Positions 54,501 through 62,543 of a DNA stretch of 64,000 bases are shown here, one piece after another. The position numbers and the translations under genes are program-made. Source of the stretch: Prochlorococcus marinus XMU1406. GTDB taxonomy: Bacteria; Cyanobacteriota; Cyanobacteriia; PCC-6307; Cyanobiaceae. How positions within the stretch are numbered: position 1 is the stretch's first letter; each line of letters starts with the position of its first letter. The DNA lies in NCBI RefSeq assembly GCF_017696055.1, contig NZ_JAAORG010000001.1, positions 955,190 to 1,019,189 on the forward strand, written 5' to 3'. The notes beneath the pieces are model-generated. The model did no database searches and was not told the origin of the DNA. It saw nothing but the letters and a program-made list of their open reading frames with translations.

Positions 54501-54711
54501 ATGATTCCGTGAAATTTGATATTGTCTTAAATTCATAAAGAGCACTTATTTTGTTTTTTATAGTTATTTGTTCACTTAACCATTTCCCCAAAAAATAATT
54601 AGGAACAGCTATTTCTAAATTATCAGTTATATGAGGAGGACATATTTTTAATTCTTCTGCCAATAGCTCACTAATCACTTCAATTTTGTTTGACTTATAT
54701 AGATTGAGCAA
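51529..54711 (-). CDS. recC: Exonuclease V subunit RecC
   Basis: RecC holds the RecBCD complex together and reads Chi in E. coli. The 1060-residue length matches. A domain order of dead helicase 1A/2A and dead nuclease is expected. Visible landmarks include NLEIAVPNYFLGKWLSEQI near residue 30, ILCPKTNQIKPYLKYIF, VIFLIDMNSVFYPKLS and a C-terminal region KSFTDRWIGNK. No Walker A site is present, in line with RecC's lack of ATPase activity. It starts a run that continues to recD. Confidence 0.9.
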   Translation of the reverse strand: MLNLYKSNKIEVISELLAEELKICPPHITDNLEIAVPNYFLGKWLSEQITIKNKISALYEFKTISNFTESLLTNFFPGIDMGLWNFESIKWAIIDSLEELNSFKESFPLKNWINKYLDNEKTIDGDIYNLTKKIANNFIDYLIFRPEMIAEWNRYEINSLNLFKNLNSDQFWQPILYKLLEKKISEKPSCLYMIELIKNLRKIKNVKIKVPNQIYIISDHNLSKLHINFYSELSKFTKVNLYLLSGGDDLWNRINLLEGELEFDNFKSKSNLNNLNIEKIFGNFGANFQKLIEENIYKEGINLKNNLIYIDPTTNFHEKKDIPLLNQIQKRLIDNNSNDFNVNERDDSILLCEHFNQNSQLEYIRNKIIEIINSCENIKYSDIAILCPKTNQIKPYLKYIFNNELINGEKIPYFFIDDNNYDSPDIYKFLIDITEIANEKITLEKIDYILSKKVTQNIFDFDITEKDEIIFLLTQVGFHWGLDANERLGEEKNTLEWCINRIILGLIYDKEENLSTFNLKPFSLKNISLDLNKWVKLLLDFKKYINLLRGSFSYSSWVEKIKFVLKSIAYSNGNFNLEISEINRILDNHSIPLIPDDLILLNVFREILISCINEAKYQSKSRINKILVSDIENARHVPHKVIFLIDMNSVFYPKLSKNENINLLNNKYDLGDPSVFEREKYLFLELLIACRDKFIVSWVKNDKNNKKLDVSFPIKELISFFDSFLKQGKREQIIKDSDLNKTEIINIDSSNIIKSNYSLVEDIDWIEKKFDTKKYKLSELIYWFKTPQKYWLNKKNISPKEIFIHHPDEEYVSNLQKSQLITKIIQELEIDNHNVIDDLKKLNINDLLFENGIIIPNNSIFIKEKEIKDLLESLSKSLSQHNNINRIYVKSNSNKEEYFIADDTVIELIHTKLSLSRLSEAWIKSLFISSLNKNIKKTKVIFRTENNYKSQIIQSPGVMESNLILEEYINIFKNYSEKCLPLPPESAYKYVEAKIKSKNEKKSFTDRWIGNKTFSKGERDNIEMKLCFGNKKEPDFFLENNNFDKLSFRLYGPLIEALKK

Positions 54712-54728
54712 TTTACTAGTTGATTATA

Positions 54729-55046
54729 TTACTCAACTTTAAATGGATCAGTTATTTCTGCATTAGGAAATTCGAATTCCCCAACAGCAACAAACTCTAA
54801 ACGCAGCTTCAAGAAAGTTATAAATTTTTTATCCGTCGATAAAATAGCTGCTGATGGTGATGGAATCTTTGCTTTTAGATCAACAAATTGGGTGGTTTGC
54901 AAAAATGATGGATTTTTTAAGAGCCAGAAATCTATTTCTTTATTGTTTTCTTTATAGTTCCTCATCCTCTCTTTTAAAATTTCCTCAATTGGTTCTTCAA
55001 CTGTTAAAAACTTTTCACTTGCCGCGACGAAAAAATATGTTGTCAT
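54729..55046 (-). CDS. ycf54: Ycf54, factor for the Mg-protoporphyrin monomethylester cyclase
   Basis: The 105-residue protein matches Ycf54: TTYFFVAASEKFL at the start, EPIEEILKERMRNYKE, KEIDFWLLKNPSF, ILSTDKKFITFLKLRLEFVAVGEF and an ITDPF ending. Ycf54 stabilises the AcsF-dependent oxidative cyclase that makes the fifth ring of chlorophyll. It lies 8 bases after pdxJ and 17 bases before recC, all on the minus strand, so a chlorophyll gene is physically coupled to recombination genes. Confidence 0.93.
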   Translation of the reverse strand: MTTYFFVAASEKFLTVEEPIEEILKERMRNYKENNKEIDFWLLKNPSFLQTTQFVDLKAKIPSPSAAILSTDKKFITFLKLRLEFVAVGEFEFPNAEITDPFKVE

Positions 55047-55054
55047 TTTGAAAG

Positions 55055-55771
55055 TTAATTTGATGTAATAAGGGACTTCATTTCACGTACAGACTTTTCT
55101 AATCCTATCGCTAAAGCCCTTGCAACAATACTATGGCCTATGTTTAACTCGTTCATATTGTTAATTGATGCAATTTTTCTAACATTGTTGTAGTTAAGGC
55201 CATGTCCAGCATTAACAACTAAACCAAGATCATTTGCTAAATGTGTAGACTCTATAATCCTTTGGAGCTCTTTATACTGTTCAGATCCTGATAGTTCAGC
55301 ATATTTTCCGGTATGTAGTTCTATAAAGTTAAACCCTATTTCTTTGGAATAATTTATCTGGGCACTAAGAGGTTCAATAAATGCACTGACTTCAATATTT
55401 GATTCTTTTAAATTTCCAACAAAACTCTTGAGGTATTGCAAATTACTTTTTACATCCAACCCTCCTTCAGTAGTAACCTCCTCTCGTTTCTCTGGAACGA
55501 GCGTTACGTAATCGGGGAAAATTTTTTTGGCAATTTCTAACATTTCTGGTGTTGCAGCCATTTCTAAATTGAGTTTTGTTTTTATAGTCTCTTTCAAAAG
55601 AAATACGTCTCTATCTTGTATATGTCTTCTATCTTCTCTTAAATGAACTGTTATGGAATCTGCGCCTCCTAATTCAGCTAAAAAAGCAAATTGTACAGGG
55701 TCAGGTTCTACAGTTTTCCTTGCTTGCCTCACATTTGCAATATGATCAATGTTTACTCCTAAAGTAGCCAT
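55055..55771 (-). CDS. pdxJ: Pyridoxine 5'-phosphate synthase
   Basis: PdxJ makes pyridoxine phosphate from 1-deoxyxylulose 5-phosphate and 3-amino-1-hydroxyacetone phosphate. The true start is the ATG complementary to 55769-55771, giving 238 residues that begin MATLGVNIDHIANVRQARK, the family's normal N-terminus. The open frame continues about 100 codons upstream, but that extension runs antisense to plsC and has no homology features. DSITVHLREDRRHIQDRDV and the GLVVNAGHGLNY phosphate-binding stretch are present. Confidence 0.96.
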   Translation of the reverse strand: MATLGVNIDHIANVRQARKTVEPDPVQFAFLAELGGADSITVHLREDRRHIQDRDVFLLKETIKTKLNLEMAATPEMLEIAKKIFPDYVTLVPEKREEVTTEGGLDVKSNLQYLKSFVGNLKESNIEVSAFIEPLSAQINYSKEIGFNFIELHTGKYAELSGSEQYKELQRIIESTHLANDLGLVVNAGHGLNYNNVRKIASINNMNELNIGHSIVARALAIGLEKSVREMKSLITSN

Positions 55772-55931
55772 AATTTTAAAAATCTTAGTTTTCAGACAAT
55801 CTAGTAACCGCCCAATAATAGCTAATAAAAAAAGGCAAACACTTAAATTATTAATATATAGTAAATTGAACTTGAAGAAGAAATCCTTATATATTTTGCA
55901 TAAAATCAACCCTGCATTGGGATTTATTGCA

Positions 55932-56546
55932 ATGTTCGTTACGCAGGACATTCTTTTACAGTTCTTTTTTAAAAAAAAGAAAATATTAAATAATGGTTTT
56001 TCGATTCCAGTAAATTCCTCTATTATTTTGGCGCCAACCCACAGATCAAGATGGGACGGCTTAATACTCACCATGGCAATGGGTAGAAGGGTAACAAAAA
56101 AGGATTGTAGATTTATGGTTACTAAATCCGAAATGAGAGGAATACAAGGTTGGTTTTTAAAAAGACTTGGATGTTTTTCAATAAATCAATTATCGCCATC
56201 TCTCTCAGCGTTAAGATATTCGATTGATCTCATAGAAAAAGGAGAACAATTAGTCGTTTTCCCAGAAGGAATGATTAATAAATATGGAAAAAAATTAGTT
56301 CTCAAAGAAGGACTATATAGATTAGCTAGATTAGCTACAAAAAAAACAGCATCAATTATTATTATTCCAATTGGAATTGCCTATAGCAAAGTTCCTCCGA
56401 ACTTTAGGGGCGAATTTTGTTTATCCTTTGGACAACCAATAGCAATTAATGATTACTTAAACTTAACTATCAAGGAATTTAATATATTTCTAAATGAAAA
56501 AATGACCCATGAGGAAGAAAAAGCATTAAAAAAAGTAGGTAGATGA
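55932..56546 (+). CDS. plsC: 1-acyl-sn-glycerol-3-phosphate acyltransferase family protein
   Basis: This membrane acyltransferase adds the second acyl chain to lysophosphatidic acid or a related lipid. The HX4D motif HRSRWD is at residues 37-42 from this ATG, VVFPEGMINKYGKK contains the phosphate-binding FPEG, and IIIIPIGIAYSKVPP follows. The start is uncertain. I chose ATG 55932, which has a GGGA about ten bases upstream. A TTG at 55896 or frames further upstream (to 55749) would add residues reading INPALGFIA, a plausible family N-terminus. Confidence 0.85.
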   Translation: MFVTQDILLQFFFKKKKILNNGFSIPVNSSIILAPTHRSRWDGLILTMAMGRRVTKKDCRFMVTKSEMRGIQGWFLKRLGCFSINQLSPSLSALRYSIDLIEKGEQLVVFPEGMINKYGKKLVLKEGLYRLARLATKKTASIIIIPIGIAYSKVPPNFRGEFCLSFGQPIAINDYLNLTIKEFNIFLNEKMTHEEEKALKKVGR

Positions 56547-56589
56547 ATCTGCAATAAGTTACTATAAATTTTAATAATTGAATAAGAAA

Positions 56590-57105
56590 ATGAAATTATT
56601 AAAATTTATCCCAATTTTATTTATTTTTTTTGGAAATGTCCCTTACAAAAATGAGGTTTATGCAGAAATAAAGAATCCAAAAGAATACAGAGTACTCTCA
56701 AGTGAGAGTAAAAAGCTTTCCATCTCCAACGTAGAATATTACATAAAACAAGGTGACCAATATATTAAAAACGGAGATTTCGAAAAAGCTAAAGATTTTT
56801 ACCTGGACGCTAGAAAATTAGCAAAGCAACTTGCATCTTTTTATTCTGATCTAAATTCATCCTTCAAAGGAATTGATGCAAGAATACCAAATGAAATGCA
56901 AAGGAAAGGTAAGCAAACATTACAAATTTTGGCAGCATCAAATGAGAGATTAGCCTCTTTGTATATAAAAACTGAAAAGCCTGAGGTTGCTGTACCCTTA
57001 CTTGTTGAAACAATTAGAATAATGTCACCAAATAGTCAAGAAGGTAAAGAAGCTTATGAAAGATTGATCCAACTAGGATTTGTTGAAACAAAATACAAAG
57101 GTTAA
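56590..57105 (+). CDS. Exported protein with TPR-like helices, unknown function
   Basis: The 171-residue protein has a basic start and a hydrophobic stretch (about residues 4-16) then an AEIKNPKEYR region, consistent with a signal peptide. The mature part contains EYYIKQGDQYIKNGDFEKAKDFYLDARKLAKQL, a tetratricopeptide-type helix pair, and a second helix pair at RLASLYIKTEKPEVAVPLLVETIRI. It is thus probably a small periplasmic or lumenal scaffold. A TTG four codons upstream (56578) is in frame but less likely than the ATG. Confidence 0.7.
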   Translation: MKLLKFIPILFIFFGNVPYKNEVYAEIKNPKEYRVLSSESKKLSISNVEYYIKQGDQYIKNGDFEKAKDFYLDARKLAKQLASFYSDLNSSFKGIDARIPNEMQRKGKQTLQILAASNERLASLYIKTEKPEVAVPLLVETIRIMSPNSQEGKEAYERLIQLGFVETKYKG

Positions 57106-57117
57106 TTAAAATTTATT

Positions 57118-57348
57118 ATGATTACAAAAGCAGAAGTAATTAATTTAATCACTAAAAAAATTCCAAGTTCCCAAGTTTTTGTTGAAAACCTTAAGGGAAA
57201 TGATCATTTGCAAGTAACTGTAATTGCATCTCAATTCAATGGATTATCATTAGTTAAACAACATCAGCTAGTATATTCCGCTTTGAAGGAAGAATTAGCT
57301 TCAGAGACTATCCATGCACTGGCATTAAAAACAGAAACTCCAAATTGA
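57118..57348 (+). CDS. BolA-like protein
   Basis: The 76-residue protein has the BolA fold features: VINLITKKIPSSQVFVENLKGNDHLQVTVIASQFNG and QHQLVYSALKEELASETIHALALKTETP. It includes the conserved histidine in LVKQHQLVY that helps hold an Fe-S cluster. BolA proteins form [2Fe-2S]-bridged complexes with monothiol glutaredoxins. The next gene, four bases downstream, is such a glutaredoxin, which supports this role. Confidence 0.92.
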   Translation: MITKAEVINLITKKIPSSQVFVENLKGNDHLQVTVIASQFNGLSLVKQHQLVYSALKEELASETIHALALKTETPN

Positions 57349-57351
57349 ATT

Positions 57352-57675
57352 ATGGACAACCTAACAAAAGATAAAATACAAAAACTGATTGATTCAAATC
57401 CAGTAATGGTTTTCATGAAAGGGACAAAATTAATGCCTCAATGCGGTTTCTCCAACAATGTAGTTCAAATACTAAATTCCTTAGGGGTAGAATTTGGTAC
57501 TTTTGATGTTTTAAGTGATTTTGATATACGAGAAGGTATCAAAGAATATTCAGATTGGCCAACAATTCCTCAAGTTTACTTAAAAGGAGAATTTCTTGGT
57601 GGATCAGATATTCTTATTGAAATGTACAACTCAGGATCTCTTAAAGAAAAAATAGAAATTGAATTAGCGTCTTAA
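57352..57675 (+). CDS. grxD: Grx4-type monothiol glutaredoxin
   Basis: This 107-residue protein has the monothiol CGFS active site (C31 to S34) in [15 protein letters not shown], and the glutathione-binding [24 protein letters not shown] glutaredoxins bind and transfer [2Fe-2S] clusters. It is translated directly after the BolA-like gene. Cyanobacterial members are needed for iron-sulfur homeostasis rather than disulfide reduction. Confidence 0.96.
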   Translation: MDNLTKDKIQKLIDSNPVMVFMKGTKLMPQCGFSNNVVQILNSLGVEFGTFDVLSDFDIREGIKEYSDWPTIPQVYLKGEFLGGSDILIEMYNSGSLKEKIEIELAS

Positions 57676-57723
57676 AACAATTAGTAAGTATAAATACTGA
57701 ATTGATTAATAAAAATTAATATT

Positions 57724-57993
57724 TTAAATTCTTTTTTTATCAAAAAAACCTTTATTTCCATCTCCCTCTGGATCAATAAAACTTGACGGATCTAAAATCC
57801 ATCTTTCAATTAATCTTTCTAACTTCTCTTGATCCTTTTGCTCTAAACTACTGCAATTCCTTAAGGCTTGGAGATAGCCATCACTATATAATTTAATATC
57901 ATATGGTGTATGAAAACGAGTAACTAAGTCCTGGCAACTATCACAAATTGATTGAAAATGACGAATTGCTTTGGGATTTTCAAATGATGTCAT
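57724..57993 (-). CDS. Small cyanobacterial protein (DUF6761-like)
   Basis: The 89-residue soluble protein reads MTSFENPKAIRHFQSICDSC at its start and SSLEQKDQEKLERLIERWILDPSSFIDPEGD later, and resembles a short conserved cyanobacterial family of unknown function. It has cysteines at about 17, 20 and 47. It is predicted to be a small helical bundle. It converges on grxD with a 48-base gap and is divergent from the response regulator gene (86-base spacer). Confidence 0.72.
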   Translation of the reverse strand: MTSFENPKAIRHFQSICDSCQDLVTRFHTPYDIKLYSDGYLQALRNCSSLEQKDQEKLERLIERWILDPSSFIDPEGDGNKGFFDKKRI

Positions 57994-58079
57994 AATTCGA
58001 TAGATTCTTATTTTTATTTAGCATTTGTTATACCTTATTAAGGATGATTAAAAATTGCCTGGCCAAACAGTAATTAAGA

Positions 58080-58817
58080 ATGCAATCAACTGAGCAAATC
58101 TTAGCTTCAACTTCTGGCAGTGCACAATTGCCTACGAGCTCTCAAACTCCCTCGAGAGTACTAGTTGTTGAACCTCACCCCACACTTAGAACGGTCCTTG
58201 TGCAAAGACTTCGCCAAGATGGCCATCTAGCGGCAGCTGTGGGTACAGCTGCAGAAGCTATTGACTTATGCAGAGAACAATCACCTGACCTTTTAGTTAG
58301 CGCAGAAATCCTTGACCAGAATACTGCAATGAGATTAGCCCAACAATTAGGGTCTTCTGTCATAGTTTTAACGGCAAGATCAGGTGTCGAAGCATTAGTA
58401 ACTCTATTAGATGAAGGGGCAGATGATGTTCTTAGAAAACCTTTTGGTCTCGAAGAGCTTGCAGCTCGATGTAGAACACTCCTAAAAAGGGGCCGGATCG
58501 GATTACAAGAAAAAGTTGAGGTTGGACCTTTAGAAGTTCATCTTCTTTTAAGACAAGTTACTCTTAGCGAGAAGCCCGTGGAATTAAGCCCTAGGGAGTT
58601 TGCACTGCTTTGTGCTCTTCTTATGCCACCTGGAATGGTAAGAAGTCGTCAAGAGCTTTTAAGGATGGCCTGGCCACCCTTCAGTGGAGGGCCAAGGTCT
58701 GTAGATACTCAGGTATTAACTTTGCGGAGAAAATTAGAGCAGGCTGGCTTAGGGGAAGGTGGGGGTATAACCACTGTTAGACAACAAGGTTATCGATTCA
58801 GTATTGATAATATTTAA
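58080..58817 (+). CDS. Atypical OmpR-type response regulator without phospho-acceptor Asp
   Basis: The 245-residue protein has a Ser/Thr/Gln-rich 25-residue extension, a receiver-like domain and an OmpR winged helix (PRSVDTQVLTLRRKLEQAG, then ITTVRQQGYRFSI). The receiver keeps T98 and K120. The usual acidic pair is E31-P32 and the acceptor position is A75 (in PDLLVSAEIL), so normal phosphorylation is not expected. The gene is much richer in G+C than its neighbours: sampled 60-base rows have 27 to 31 G+C against 14 to 18 in rows near by. Target genes are unknown. Confidence 0.85.
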   Translation: MQSTEQILASTSGSAQLPTSSQTPSRVLVVEPHPTLRTVLVQRLRQDGHLAAAVGTAAEAIDLCREQSPDLLVSAEILDQNTAMRLAQQLGSSVIVLTARSGVEALVTLLDEGADDVLRKPFGLEELAARCRTLLKRGRIGLQEKVEVGPLEVHLLLRQVTLSEKPVELSPREFALLCALLMPPGMVRSRQELLRMAWPPFSGGPRSVDTQVLTLRRKLEQAGLGEGGGITTVRQQGYRFSIDNI

Positions 58818-59320
58818 TTTAGAAAGGCAAAAAGTTCACCAAAAATCATTAAAACTGATAGTAATGTCAGTAATTTATATGTCCATAATGGTGATATATA
58901 GGATATTTCATTAATAGAAATTCCTGTATTGCTGGAAACAGTTAATACAAATTTTTCAAAATTTTCCACCCTTTGTGGGACAAGAAAATTTTCACCTTGA
59001 TAAGTATTAAAGTAATAAACTTTACTACCCTGACTAGTTGGTAAAGATTTGATTAATTTAATATCTTTCCAAGAAATCTCCCAATTTTTTTTTCCTAAGG
59101 CTTTAGAAATAAAGCTAGTTTTGTAGGAAATTTTTTTATTACAAGTTTCTACATAATCACTTGTGATATTGATAATTAAATAAAGGCCTAAGAAGAATGT
59201 AATAATAGAAGGAATTTTTAAATTATCAACTGAAACAAATGGGATAGGAATTGTAAGTGCTAAATATAGGGATATTAAGGAACTTTTCACAAAAAAAAGA
59301 GTTTTAAACTTTTCTATCAT
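58814..59320 (-). CDS. Membrane protein with possible PH-like domain, unknown function
   Basis: This 168-residue protein has two hydrophobic helices (about 14-30 and 36-52) and a C-terminal one (about 147-165). Between them is a strand-rich domain with ISWKDIKLIKSLPTSQGSKVYYFNTYQGENFLVPQRVENFEKF. This order resembles bacterial PH-like membrane proteins, but I cannot confirm the family. It ends in the TTAA palindrome shared with the response regulator gene and lies 15 bases downstream of crtH. Confidence 0.6.
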   Translation of the reverse strand: MIEKFKTLFFVKSSLISLYLALTIPIPFVSVDNLKIPSIITFFLGLYLIINITSDYVETCNKKISYKTSFISKALGKKNWEISWKDIKLIKSLPTSQGSKVYYFNTYQGENFLVPQRVENFEKFVLTVSSNTGISINEISYISPLWTYKLLTLLSVLMIFGELFAFLN

Positions 59321-59335
59321 TTCAAAGAAATCTAT

Positions 59336-60880
59336 TTACTCTGGCAATTTAAAACTGTTTATGTTTAATTTTGCACCTATTTTATGAGCGCATGCGTATC
59401 CACTAAAAGCAACTGCATTTAGGCCTTGGCCAGGAAAGCATGAATCTCCTACACAATAAAGGTTTTTAATTTTGGTTGTGTTGAAAGGCATTGGCAAAAG
59501 TCCAAGCAACTTTTTACTAGGAATTGGCCCATAACTACCTTCATATCTTCCAAGGAACTTTTTATGAGTTTTGGGAGTACCAATTTCTTTGTGATCGATA
59601 TTTTGTTCAAGATTAGGAAGAATAGTTGATATTTTTTCAACAAGAAATGAAAAGTATTTTTCTTTCTTTTGCAAATATTCTTTCCTTGATAGGCCTTCCC
59701 ATTCACTCATTGATGATGGAGTAAATGCATGTACGATATGTTTACCTTCTGGAGCTAAAGACGAGTCAAGCAAAGTAGGTATAGAAACAAAAATAACTCC
59801 CTTTTCACTTTCTAATTCATCCCAATTTTCAACGATTATATGATGACAATTAAAATTATCGGTAATTAGATTTTTTTCTACCCCAAGGTGAATCGAAACA
59901 AAAGAAGGTGAGGGTTTATAAGTTTCTGACCACTTATATTCACTTTTTGGAACGTTTTTACTCGGAATTAATCCTTTATCTTTATTTTTTAATCCAAATG
60001 TGTCCCATCTAGTGGAGTTGGATACAACAATATTTGAATAAATCTCTTCCCCATTTGAAAGCTTTACTCCTACCGCTTTCTCATCCTTTAAAAGGATTTC
60101 AGTCACATTGGCTTTGTATCTAATTTTGCCTCCTAATTTTTGGATCCCATTAACTAACTTATCTGCTATGGTACCTACTCCCCCTTTTGGATAATTTATA
60201 CCTCCAGCATGCCTATCAGTAAACACCATTCCCGCATTAATCATAGGAGTTTTGAGTGCTGGCATTACAGACCAACAAAAACATTCGATATCGATAAATC
60301 TTAAAAGTTCAGGATCTTTTATAAACTTTCTCGCAACATCTCCTGCATTTACTGGTAACCATCTAGCTAATCCTAAACAGGATAATGGGGATTTAAAGAA
60401 AACTTTAAAAAGATAAACTGGATCCTCTATTGATAAAAGAGGCATTGAATCTAAACACTTAAAGACACTTGCACAAGTATCATAGAATTTCTTGATACCA
60501 ATTATTTCCTTAGGGAAACTCGCTGATAATTTTTTTATAAATTGCTCATAATTTTTATCTACAGAAATATTAAAATTTTGTGGTAGATGATATTCCAGTT
60601 GAACAGGATCAGGAATAGTTTCGCATTTCTCATCTACATCTTTTAGAGCGCGAGTCAATAAATTGGTATAACCTTTATCTCCAAATCCAAATATCATTGA
60701 AGCCCCAACATCAAAGGTATAACCCTTTCTCTTAAAAGAGCCCCCACTTCCCCCTGGAATAATATATTTCTCAAGAACTAATACTCGAACTCCCTTAGAA
60801 GCCAGTTGTGATGCGGTTACTAAGCCTCCTATTCCTGAGCCAATAACAATTGCATCGAAATTTTCCTTATTAAATTTCAT
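59336..60880 (-). CDS. crtH: Carotenoid (prolycopene) isomerase CRTISO
   Basis: This flavoenzyme converts poly-cis prolycopene to all-trans lycopene, the substrate of the lycopene cyclase at 3723. The 514-residue protein begins with a dinucleotide-binding IGSGIGGLVTASQLASKG (about 13-30). It has the family stretches KYIIPGGSGGSFKRKGYTFDVGASMIFG and a C-terminal YCVGDSCFPGQGLNAVAFSGY. It lies in the psbY-trmFO-crtH run. Confidence 0.94.
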   Translation of the reverse strand: MKFNKENFDAIVIGSGIGGLVTASQLASKGVRVLVLEKYIIPGGSGGSFKRKGYTFDVGASMIFGFGDKGYTNLLTRALKDVDEKCETIPDPVQLEYHLPQNFNISVDKNYEQFIKKLSASFPKEIIGIKKFYDTCASVFKCLDSMPLLSIEDPVYLFKVFFKSPLSCLGLARWLPVNAGDVARKFIKDPELLRFIDIECFCWSVMPALKTPMINAGMVFTDRHAGGINYPKGGVGTIADKLVNGIQKLGGKIRYKANVTEILLKDEKAVGVKLSNGEEIYSNIVVSNSTRWDTFGLKNKDKGLIPSKNVPKSEYKWSETYKPSPSFVSIHLGVEKNLITDNFNCHHIIVENWDELESEKGVIFVSIPTLLDSSLAPEGKHIVHAFTPSSMSEWEGLSRKEYLQKKEKYFSFLVEKISTILPNLEQNIDHKEIGTPKTHKKFLGRYEGSYGPIPSKKLLGLLPMPFNTTKIKNLYCVGDSCFPGQGLNAVAFSGYACAHKIGAKLNINSFKLPE

Positions 60881-60903
60881 TTTTGGATCTTTGATAATTA
60901 ATC

Positions 60904-62316
60904 TTAGTAAATTTTGCTAAGTAAGTGGTCTCTTTCGAAACAAGCATTTAGTATATTTTTAAATTCACTTAAGGCTTCTGTAGATCTTTCTTGATAAGCT
61001 TTGTACCTTAACCTTTTATCTTTAATTCTTTTAGTTAGTTCAGGAACTAAACCAAATGAAGCAGGCATTGGTTGGAATTTATTCTTTTTCTGATTAGACA
61101 AAATTTGATTTTTATTACTGATGAAATTTATTAGAGAACCAATCATTGATTCTCTAGGAAAACTTACTGGTTTTTTACCTTTAGCTAATAAGGATGCATT
61201 TATTCCAGCAATCAACCCCCCTGCCGCTGCTGCTGCATAACCTTCCGTCCCCGTTATTTGGCCCGCAGCAAAAAGATTTTCTCTTTTTATAAATTGCAAT
61301 GTTGGTAAAAGTAATTTTGGAGATTCTAAAAATGTATTTCTATGCATTACTCCAAAACGTACAAACTCAGCCTTTTCTAAGCCAGGAATCATCCTAAATA
61401 TTCTTTTTTGCTCTGACCATTTGAGGTTAGTTTGGAAACCTACCATATTTAATAATTTGCCTTCTAAATCTTCTTTCCTTAATTGGACAACTGCGTGGGG
61501 TCGCTTTTTCAATCTATTTTCCCTATCAAATAAATCTCCCCATTTTGGATTCCACAACCCTATAGATTTCAAAGGTCCAAATCTCATTGTATCAACTCCT
61601 CTTCTAGCAATTTCTTCAATTGGTAAGCAAGCTTCAAAGAAATTAGCTGATTCTTTCTCAAAATCTTTTAAATTAGCTTGTTCTCCTCTTATTAGTTCAT
61701 TTCTGAAATGGATGTAATGATTCTCATCCATAGGGCAATTAAAATATGCGGGATCTCCTTTGTCGTATCTACTAGCTTTAAATACAATCTCCTGATCAAT
61801 AGTATCTCCGTAAATAATAGGACTAGCGGCATCAAAAAAATGACACGCATCGATTCCTGTAAAAGCTTGAATTTTAAAGGACAACTCATCTGCAGTTAAT
61901 GGACCAGTCGCAAGAATCGTTATATTTTCTTTGCTTGGGAGATCCAATTGTTCAAATCTCTTAATTTCAATTAAAGGATGATTAGATAAAGCTTCAGTTA
62001 AAGCGATACTAAATTTAGATCTATCAACCGCCAAAGCTCCTCCAGCTGGAACAGAAAATTTGTCTGCTGTTTGAACTATCAATGACTTAAAAATTCTAAG
62101 TTCTTTTTGCAATAGGCCTGCAGCTCTATCAGGGCTTAAAGCTCCAAAACTATTACTACAAACTAATTCTCCAAATTCAGCAGTATGATGAGCTGGAGTT
62201 GATTTTATAGGTCTCATTTCAACTAATTTGACAGGTATGCCAGAACTAGCCACTTGCCAAGCAGCTTCAGATCCCGCAAGACCAGCTCCAATTACTATTA
62301 CTTCTTTATCTATCAA
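60904..62316 (-). CDS. trmFO: Methylenetetrahydrofolate-tRNA-(uracil-5-)-methyltransferase TrmFO
   Basis: TrmFO forms ribothymidine 54 in tRNA using methylene-tetrahydrofolate and FAD. The 470-residue protein has the FAD-binding [17 protein letters not shown], then [13 protein letters not shown] and [22 protein letters not shown] with the catalytic cysteine, and the C-terminal [23 protein letters not shown]. It is in a minus-strand run with psbY 5 bases upstream and crtH 23 bases downstream. Confidence 0.96.
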   Translation of the reverse strand: MIDKEVIVIGAGLAGSEAAWQVASSGIPVKLVEMRPIKSTPAHHTAEFGELVCSNSFGALSPDRAAGLLQKELRIFKSLIVQTADKFSVPAGGALAVDRSKFSIALTEALSNHPLIEIKRFEQLDLPSKENITILATGPLTADELSFKIQAFTGIDACHFFDAASPIIYGDTIDQEIVFKASRYDKGDPAYFNCPMDENHYIHFRNELIRGEQANLKDFEKESANFFEACLPIEEIARRGVDTMRFGPLKSIGLWNPKWGDLFDRENRLKKRPHAVVQLRKEDLEGKLLNMVGFQTNLKWSEQKRIFRMIPGLEKAEFVRFGVMHRNTFLESPKLLLPTLQFIKRENLFAAGQITGTEGYAAAAAGGLIAGINASLLAKGKKPVSFPRESMIGSLINFISNKNQILSNQKKNKFQPMPASFGLVPELTKRIKDKRLRYKAYQERSTEALSEFKNILNACFERDHLLSKIY

Positions 62317-62321
62317 TTAAA

Positions 62322-62438
62322 TTAATCCTTGCCCAAAAAGTCTCTATTGAATTGCTCTCTTGCTGGTTTCTGTATGTTAAACACAACCCAAGCTAAAGCA
62401 GCGATAATGGGAGCAAAAACTACGATTGTTCTGAGCAT
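62322..62438 (-). CDS. psbY: Photosystem II protein PsbY
   Basis: This 38-residue protein was found by reading the gap. It starts at the ATG complementary to 62436-62438 and ends with TAA at 62322-62324. It reads [21 protein letters not shown], one membrane helix, followed by a polar tail with the [13 protein letters not shown] sequence. PsbY is a small single-helix subunit next to cytochrome b559. It is 5 bases upstream of trmFO on the same strand, so the two are probably one transcript. Confidence 0.87.
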   Translation of the reverse strand: MLRTIVVFAPIIAALAWVVFNIQKPAREQFNRDFLGKD

Positions 62439-62543
62439 TTTAGAAATTCTGTTATTTACCAAATCATTTTAACTTTTAACTGTAAATTTAGAGAGATATT
62501 TTAATTTTTTATTTCATAAGTTAAGAATTGTTTTTCTATTGTT

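Noticed and set aside
42000..54711. Locally denser runs of A and T in the recB-recC region as a sign of horizontal transfer
   Set aside because: The whole window is AT-rich, and large poorly constrained proteins such as RecB and RecC drift to AT-rich codons in such genomes.
55749..55895. Upstream part of the plsC frame
   Set aside because: It overlaps the start of pdxJ on the other strand and is Lys/Leu-rich without homology features; later starts are preferred.
55772..56074. N-terminal extension of pdxJ
   Set aside because: It runs antisense to plsC, and the family start MATLGVNIDH is at 55771.
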